From: Blasia pusilla
Taxonomy: Eukaryota > Marchantiophyta > Marchantiopsida > Blasiales
Direction: 5' to 3'
Assembly: GCA_050084515.1 (NCBI GenBank)
Contig: CM114271.1
Coordinates: 37,448,001 to 37,512,000, forward strand
DNA length: 64,000 bases
The translations under genes and the position numbers were made by a program. Position 1 is the first letter of the stretch; the number at the start of each line of letters is the position of its first letter. This document shows positions 56,501-64,000 of this stretch, piece by piece. A model generated the notes under the pieces. It was not told the DNA's origin and ran no database searches. It worked only from the letters and a program-made list of their open reading frames with translations.

Positions 56501-59500
56501 AGGAGTCCTTTGGAGGCTTAGCAGACTCAGATGGGAGTGAGCAAAGTCTTGAGGCATTTACAATTCAGGTATCGTAAATCTCGCAAATTCTTTGTTGTGT
56601 TTTGAGGTGCAATGGTAGCATTGTTAATGTCTTGTGGATCAATTGTGTGATCTTGAATCAGTACATAAAGATTCTAATTAAAGGTTGTTTTCAATTTCTA
56701 CAGCTGTATGAGTTCCTACTCACAGCAGTTGCAAGTCCTCGCTTTAGTAAGGTATGGTGCCTCAACCAAATGTTGCATACTCTGAAAAGTCTGAGGTCTT
56801 AAGTGACTCCAGTGACCTCTGTTAGTACGCAGTGTTCAAACTTGATAGATCTCCCTTCCTCAAACACATTACTTTTGGACTTGTGGCAATGTATTAAGTG
56901 TGCTTCCCTCCCAGTTCAGGAAGTAATGACTTGGCTACAACAGTGGCCTTGGTTTGACTTCGGTCTTGTTACTTTGTCTGCTCCAACTGTGTTCTTTAGT
57001 GATGTTGTAGGAGGCTAACTGAATTGAATTCTCCTTATCTTTCCAACTCGCAGATTGTGCAAAATATAGAAGACCTTGTCTACTACACAATTGGCTACAT
57101 GCAAATGACAGAAGAGCAGGTACTTCTTCACGTGCAAGTTTTATTTAATTTATTCAAAGTCTTTTTTTGTCAATAATGACTAGCCTTACATAAATATAGA
57201 ATGTTCTGTGAAAGCTGCCAACCTCAAGTATGAATTCATTACTATGGTTGAGAGCTGAGTGAAACAGTGTGAGTCTAGAAGTTGTTTTGGCTATCAAGAG
57301 GTAGTTGTTTCAGTATGTTTGTGATAGAGTGAATCTTCACATTTTGAAAACAGGAAGTGATTACTACTTTCTATTCATTTGTTTATTTGATTTTAGAGGC
57401 ATCTTTCTTTCTCACTCTTTTCTGGACGCCAAATTCTCAACCTCTTTTGGGAAAAGCATTGTTGTTAATGTGTCCTGCGCGTTGGCTTCTCTTCTTACAG
57501 GAGCAAGCATGGTCTGCAGACCCAAACCAATATGTAGCTGATGAAGATGATGTAACTTACAGTTGTCGAGTATCAGGTGCTGCATAGTTTCCTTGTCTAC
57601 ACAATAATTTATGAGTGGCAGTAGCAATCTCTTCCATGATGATATGAACCAAAGGCAGTGGAGCAAAGGAGCAAAGTTACTTGCTTTCCTTTTTCTTAGT
57701 GATTCCTGCACATACTTGATTGTACTACTGTTTGTAGTCTTCTGGGGAGAATGAACTGCACAAAAGTATTGCCACTCTATTTAGAGGCTGGCCTTCAATC
57801 AAAACAGTCATCCGTTTTTTTTCATCATCAGGAATTCTTCTCTTGGAAGAGCTGGTAGAAACTTTTGAAGAGAAGGGGTTGCAGGCCATTGCTGAAGCTG
57901 TTCAAAGACGGATATTAGAAGCAGCCCAAGCAAAAGCCACCGGAAGAAAGGACTGGTGGAAGGTGTGGCTGAATAAATCTGAAACCCTGTTTGAAGCATG
58001 CTGTATGACAATGAGAATTATTCATATATTACCAACGCCTGATGTGATGGAGCACAAGTACTCTCAATCATTATTCAAGTTTGGGAGCTAATCTTGATTT
58101 CTCTCTCCACTTTAGTCCTTTGAGAAGATTACCAACAACGGAAAGAACGGAAACTAGGAAGAACGGAAACTAGGATAATTGGTAGTCGATTGTGGTCTTG
58201 TTTGAGTTCCAGCCCATGACATGTCAAATATGTAACTATCAACCTGAAACGTGTCCCAAGATCTTGTGTTTGTTATCGCTCGTTGGATCAAAATGTGATT
58301 CCTACAGTTGTGAGAGGTGGAGTGAAGCTGTAAGTGATGAGTTTTAGCTTGTTCAAGTTGAATTTGTTCTACTGGTAGCTTTTTCAAATGGCATTTGTTA
58401 AAGAAATAATTTCTGTAAAGGGTTTTCAAAATGGACAATCCTTCTGTTAGTACCTTTAAGGTTCCAGGAGTGGGAAAAAAAGGGTTCTAGCAACTAACTC
58501 CATGAGTTTTTCGTGCAGTTGAGAGAAGCTGCAATCTTGGCTGTTGGCTCTGTTTCCACATCCCTGATTGAAGCTCAGGTGCTCAGGTCAACTCTATTTT
58601 CTGTCAAATCATATCACTTCTTTGATCTGCTGTATGTCTGGTGTGCTCTGGCTCTGCGTTTCTGTGGTTGTGTGGTTGTGTAACAGTTGAATGCGGAAAC
58701 TTTGTTGTACAGCATTTGAAATCATGAAAGGAGCATAAAATGTACAAAAGTGCCTCTCTTGTAAAATTTGAGTATATGTCCCCTTGTGACCCAAGAATGA
58801 TACCCAGTAGACTTGTGAATCCAAATATCTACTTACAATTTTGTGGGGATATCCTCATCATGTCAATCTAGAATTGGCAGAAGGTTCTTAGTTCCATGAC
58901 TGAGACATGTACCGTTCATCTTATGTACAGATTGATGATTGTAGACAGACCAAACTTCATCATGGTTTTTAAGAGCTTATCATTGTTGTTGTAAAACTAG
59001 AATCGAGAAGTAGTGTTTAAGAAAGCCTTAACGTTGCTAATCTGTGGGATGTAGGCTGGAAGTTTGAGGAACTTCAGATTGGAGCCATTTTTGGACAACA
59101 TTCGTCTTGAAGATTTAGGATCAAGTGAGTGAGGTTTACTAAGGCTGACATGGGTGTCTACCAATCAAAGTGTATTTTATATCAATATCTTTTACTTTGA
59201 ACTGCTAATCAGAGGTCATTAAGAGTTAGTTGACTCTAGATGTACGATCATGGTCTTACTTTGCAGGCATGGAGCAGTGCCCTTTTCTTCGGGGTCGGGC
59301 CTTGTGGGCTGCTGCTAAGTTTGCACCTGCAGTATGAATCTAATTTCATGTGTCCATTATGCTGTAGATTTATTTTGAATCTATCAGTTCGTGACAGTTT
59401 TTATGACCTTGCTTTGTTAGAAGTATCATCAGAGGAATGGTTTATGAGGAAATGAGTGACTGCAGTGTGATTATGGTGTCCTAGATAGTGTAGGAGATCT

Positions 59501-62500
59501 CAGAAATATATCGGTATCAAGAATCTATCATAGGTCATGTATTGTTTTCTGATAGTGGTCTTTGGCGGTCACGTTTTGCAGATGAACAAGGAAAGGTCCG
59601 AGCTGTTTTTCTATGCTGCAATTGTGGGTTTGGCCAAAGAAGTGTAAGTTTATGGGCAAGTTTCTCTCTGCAAATGTCGAATTATGGAGTTTTGGGTAGT
59701 ATCTGCCATATTTGTATGGACACCGGAATCTGAAACCTGTGCTGGTGTGCCTGGTGACTGCAGTCCTCCACCTATCAAAATTGGTGCATGCCGAGCATTA
59801 TCTGAGCTCTTATCCAATGTGGATTCGTCAGTTCTACAACCACATTCAGGAATTGTGTTTGCTTCCTTGGGAGTCTTATTACAAGAGGTATGAAAATTTG
59901 AACGAAATTCGTTATGTACAGTGAAGTGATTGTGATTCGGAAGGATCCCTTGTCACCAGAGTGTGAGTTGATATGGGTATGTTGACGATTCAATGATCTT
60001 TAAATACTAATGGATTAAATTTAAATACTGATACAGGCTTCAGATGAAACACTGCATCTGGTGTTGGAAACTTTGCAAGCTGCAGTAAAAGCAGGTTCGT
60101 ATCTGTTCTAAATTTTAGTATGGTTGGCTGCCGTTGGAGTATTTCTTGAAGTAATTTGTTGCTGAGAGGGTTACCCAGTTGAACTCTCAAAATTTGAATG
60201 TTCCCATACATTGTGCTTCTCCATACTTTAGATCGTTTACAAAAGTAAGCAACAGAAACGGAGGGCATAGGTTGTGAGGAGATCTACAACTCTTTAGCGG
60301 ATGAGATTTTTCATGGTGGACTAAAGTTTGTGACGTTCTCCAGATAACCAGGCATCAGCGGCGATGGAGTCTACCATTTCTCCTTTGGTTTTGAATGTGT
60401 GGGCCACACACGTAGCTGATCCTTTCATCAGTATTGATGCACTTGAGATCCTTGAGGTTCTCTTTGCACCCTAGCCTCTTGTTTGTCTTCCTAGTTTTAA
60501 GGTTATTCCATCAGACACATGTGGGAAAGTTTCAACTCGTGCTGCATCATGAGAAACTTGCTCTCTTTTGAAACGCTTAAAGAAGTTGGTATGCTTGTAA
60601 AATATGCCATTCCTTCACAAGTATCTAATTGTTCTGCCATTGTCATAGCAGGAGACAACACTGTTACCCAAAAACCCGTGAAAGACTTCATTAAACTTGA
60701 GCCCTGCACAAGAACAGAATAGACTAATTGATACTATTAACTACTCGAGTGGTTGATGTGACTCTTGACAACGTCCAGGCAATCAAGAATGTTCCTGGAT
60801 GCCTGGAGCCACTTGCATCTCGTGTATTACCTGTTCTTGCCACCATCTTTGCAAATGTAAGTATCTTTCACAGAAAGCACCTGTGACTTTGTCAAATATG
60901 AGATCATGTATTGTGAAGCAGTTGATCCGTTTAATTCCTGTAGCTTGAAGCTCTAAAGAGATTGCTGTTGCATGTTCATTGTAGCAGAACGACTTGGAGT
61001 TGAAATTCGTAATCTTCACTAGAGCTTAAAATTGATCATTATCCTTACTGGAGCAAAGATCGGGTCTGGATTTATTACCAGATTTTTGAGATTCATGTTT
61101 CATTGGTGCTACAACAACGATGTACCCTTGTCTTCTCATTTTACTGTATCATTTTGAGTTCTAAAGTAAGCCACTGTTGAATTTCCTGTGATTGCAGTCA
61201 CAGCAGCAGCCGGAAGGATTAATTGCTGGCGCACTAGATCTCCTCACCATGCTTCTTAAGGTCTGCTGCTCCTGATGCTATCATGTGATAAAACTTGCAC
61301 AGTTTCCCTACGTATGTGTCTTGAAGTTTAGTGAGGGTAACCTGAATGAGACCAGGATATGAAATACACATGTAACATAGATACAACACATTAGGAGAGG
61401 GTCTATTTTGTGCTCAAGTGAAGGGTTCTTCTTATCAAAATTTCGCTATTTAATTTACATTTGGGTAATCAGTCAATATACCTCATGAGTTCTGTCATTA
61501 ACCTGAACCTAACAGGTGAGGTCACAGAATGACAGATACCAAGAGGAATGAAGCCACTTAGACTGAAACTAACGGAGCTGGATCAAAACTTGCTATAGCT
61601 GTAAAGAACCTTCAAAAGTTGCTTAAGCTTCCTCCCACCATGTTACCAGGTTTGAGGCACTTGCAAAGCCCATTCACATACCCAGAAATATAATGGGGGG
61701 TAAGTGCTTTGTTGGAGAGTTTAGACTCTAACCCTAAGCACCCACACTATCCCGACGTAAGTATAGGAGATGAATGTCTGAAACCCAAGCAAATGGAGGA
61801 GACCATGCAGTCTTTAGGCTAAGATGAGAATATGCCTTCTTTCATTCTTGCTCCATTTTTTTGGACGGCGTGTAAATCCCAGTTGAGATGCGCTTCTGAT
61901 GTTCTCGTAGGTGTAAGTAGATGTGCGCAGTCTTTCCACATTTATTAAGCTGTAGAAGGTTAGTTCTCAAGGTGGACTGCAGAGGAATCATCTTTGAAAC
62001 CTTCATGACTTACAATAGACGAAGAGTTTTTTTTTTTGGTTTTTTGTGTGCAGAAAGCACCTCCAGAGCTTGTTCAACGTGCACATGATGTCACCTTTGC
62101 CCGGGTCATCAACATAGTGCTCCAGAGTGATGATAATAGTGAATTGCAAGTAAGGAAGGAGTCAACAATTAAATGTTCTGTTGATTTATTTGTCTTTAAT
62201 CCTGTGTATTCAAGCTTATCAGTGGATGTGTTCTTGTGTTTTCTCTGAGATATTTTTAATCAGCTATGTGTGTGGTTCCCTATGATTGTCAAGCAATGAT
62301 ACAGAAGCTGTTGGTGAATTGTGATCATTTCTGATCTTAAATTTCTTGGAATTAACAGTGGTTTGTTTCTAAATCCAGAATGCAACAGAGTCCTTGTCTG
62401 CCTTTGTTCGTGAAGGGGGTGAGGCCTTACTCAGCTGGGGTGGTGATGCAAGTCGCACTATGGGGATGCTTCTAGATGCAGCTGCCAGGTAGACACTTCC

Positions 62501-64000
62501 TCATCAGGACCTAGTTTCACCAGCAGTCCTCAGGATACGATTTGTACATTTCAGATTTGAGAAGAGGTTCCTTCAGATCAAGCACTCCTACTTCTTGACA
62601 TTGATTGAGAGTGAGTGTCTAATTGCCGATGTCATGTACATCTTCACACTAGCAGCACTATTACGGCCTAGTGATGGCATGAATGCTGTGATATGAGCGA
62701 ATGCACTGCACAATGATCTTGGAGTCAAATTCTGAGGTTCATCAATAGACCAATAACTGTGACACTCATAGATTGATCAAAGCTTTTGCAGAACAAATGT
62801 CTGAACTTCAAGAACTGGCGGATGCTTTTTGAGGGAGTTGGGATTCCCTAAGATTCCCCTTGTTTGTTACATACAAAGATTAGCATGGCTTAGCCGGTTA
62901 GACATTTCTGCTAATGCACTGTAAAGGAAGTACTTGCATAAGTGCTGAAGGTTATGAGTTTGACTGCAGGCTGCTCAACCCTGATTTAGAGAGCTCTTCT
63001 GCTCTCTTTGTTGGTGGTTTTGTCACGGCGTTGATTCTATACCTTTCATCAATGATGGCACCCCATTTCAGGCAACTGATGACTGCTCTGCTTGCTCGCA
63101 TGCGAAGTACTGAAATGACAGCCTTGAAGACATCAATTTTGCTGGTTATTGCGAGACTGGTCAGTTTTACTGCATTTTGGACAGCTTGCAATCTATGTAC
63201 TATTTGCTTTATGCATAAGTAATGACTCTAACCACTACTTAAGTTGGATAACTTCAACTTTCAGCCTGTCACATGAACTGATACAATAAATCCCTATTAG
63301 CTTTCCTGATGTCAACAGTGTGGAGAGGGACATGAAGCTGTACACGGATCCCAAGTATCCAATACTTGACATTTTGAGTTGAACAATTTTTTTGCAGTAT
63401 TTTAAGAAATCAATAGAGAAAATGAGGCACCACATGGCTCGGAAGCTTGTTTAATGGATGTTTTGATGAAATAATCTCGACAGGTGCATATGAGTACACC
63501 AAATATAGGTCAATTTGTTGAGACCATGGCAACCCTGACAGTTGATTATAGTGCTTTGGAGTATCTGATGTCAGAATGGACAAGACTCCAAGGTTAGTAA
63601 CACATGCCTTCCATGTGTAGTGTCCATCAATGTTTGATTCTGAAGTTTGGGCAAATGTTTAATTCTGAAGTTTGTGCTTCAAGTATATTCCCAGATGGCC
63701 ATTTTTAGGAGGGTGTAAAGAGTAATCATGTAGGTCTGCCCTTCTTTGATCATTGTAGGGGACATTCAAGGATCGTACCAAATCAAAGTGAGCACTACTG
63801 CTTTAGCCTTACTACTGGCTTCAGGGCATCCTCAGCTTGCGAACATCTTCGTTCAAGGACACTTAATGGTTGATTCTCAAACAGCTTGATAAAATTCATC
63901 CATTTTGATTTTATGTATAATGCTTGTGAGTTGTTAGTTTACACTAGGCAGATTTTCTTTCAAAATAGTCTTATCGTTGATTTTTAGTAATATTGTCCAT
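53541..64000 (+). CDS. IPO9: Importin-9-type karyopherin beta, 5' part (runs off the window)
   Basis: About 29 coding exons are visible, from ATG at 53541: 53541-53676, 53866-53894, 54009-54045, 54501-54589, 54780-54951, 55400-55515, 55606-55692, 55898-56014, 56258-56397, 56449-56568, 56704-56751, 57054-57119, 57501-57576, 57832-57962, 58519-58578, 59055-59124, 59267-59331, 59582-59643, 59764-59887, 60037-60094, 60344-60456, 60779-60856, 61198-61260, 62054-62149, 62379-62488, 62970-63159, 63484-63592 and 63759-63868. HEAT-repeat segments match importin-9 in order: WLINCLKATLD, LAAVLLKQ-like AAVLLKQ, DWPEEWPDLMGYLL, VHGALRCLAL, EDPDDWGLRMEV, QYVADEDDVTYSCRVSG, PPPIKIGACRAL, VLNVWATHVADPF, LDLLTMLLK and LLNPDLESSSALF. 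Importin-9 carries histones, ribosomal proteins and other basic cargo into the nucleus with Ran. Two spots are odd: exon 3 (ends about 54,045) lacks a GT donor, and the 56258-56397 exon is one base short in a G-run. The 3' end lies beyond 64,000. Confidence 0.87.

Overview
The window looks like nuclear DNA of a land plant, most likely a non-seed plant (bryophyte, lycophyte or fern grade). The genes are intron-rich with GT..AG splice sites and 5' leader introns, and their products are plant-type. One of them, a betaine-lipid (DGTS) methyltransferase-type gene, belongs to a pathway known from algae and non-seed plants and generally missing from seed plants. I cannot name the species. CpG-rich gene blocks alternate with AT-rich, CpG-poor blocks of decayed repeats.

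Layout. (1) 1-5,737: an RRM protein gene on + (six coding exons) with a long, low-complexity 5' region and purine/G-rich tracts downstream. (2) 5,738-14,410: no gene recognised; AT-rich decayed DNA (about 8.2-11.0 kb) followed by a more CpG-rich stretch. (3) 14,411-27,030: a candidate 12.6-kb Mutator-like DNA transposon. It has long diverged terminal inverted repeats, a MULE transposase gene on + (DDE residues and a SWIM zinc finger), at least two unfamiliar genes on - pointing towards it, and repeat-rich subterminal DNA. (4) 30,665-36,155: NADPH-dependent diflavin oxidoreductase (ATR3/NDOR1/Tah18 family) on +, 12 exons. (5) 37,328-39,102: a stand-alone BtaB-like half of the betaine-lipid synthase BTA1 on -, four exons. 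(6) 41,137-44,652: a SEL1/TPR-repeat protein, probably mitochondrial, on -, eight exons, with a 268-bp tandem duplication upstream. (7) about 47.9-52.8 kb: CpG-poor decayed DNA with remains of a non-LTR reverse transcriptase. (8) 53,541 to the right edge: an importin-9-type karyopherin gene on +, cut by the window end.

The host genes are unrelated housekeeping or metabolic genes with separate roles: RNA binding, cytosolic electron transfer for Fe-S assembly, membrane lipid synthesis, a probable organelle scaffold and nuclear import. They do not form a pathway. The genes inside the transposon do form a unit. A transposase reads inwards from the left end and accessory genes read towards it from the right, the layout of maize MuDR (mudrA/mudrB), but the accessory proteins here are not ones I recognise. 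This is the best candidate for something undescribed. The frame changes next to G-runs (twice in the transposase, once in importin-9) may be assembly errors and should be checked before any gene is called dead.
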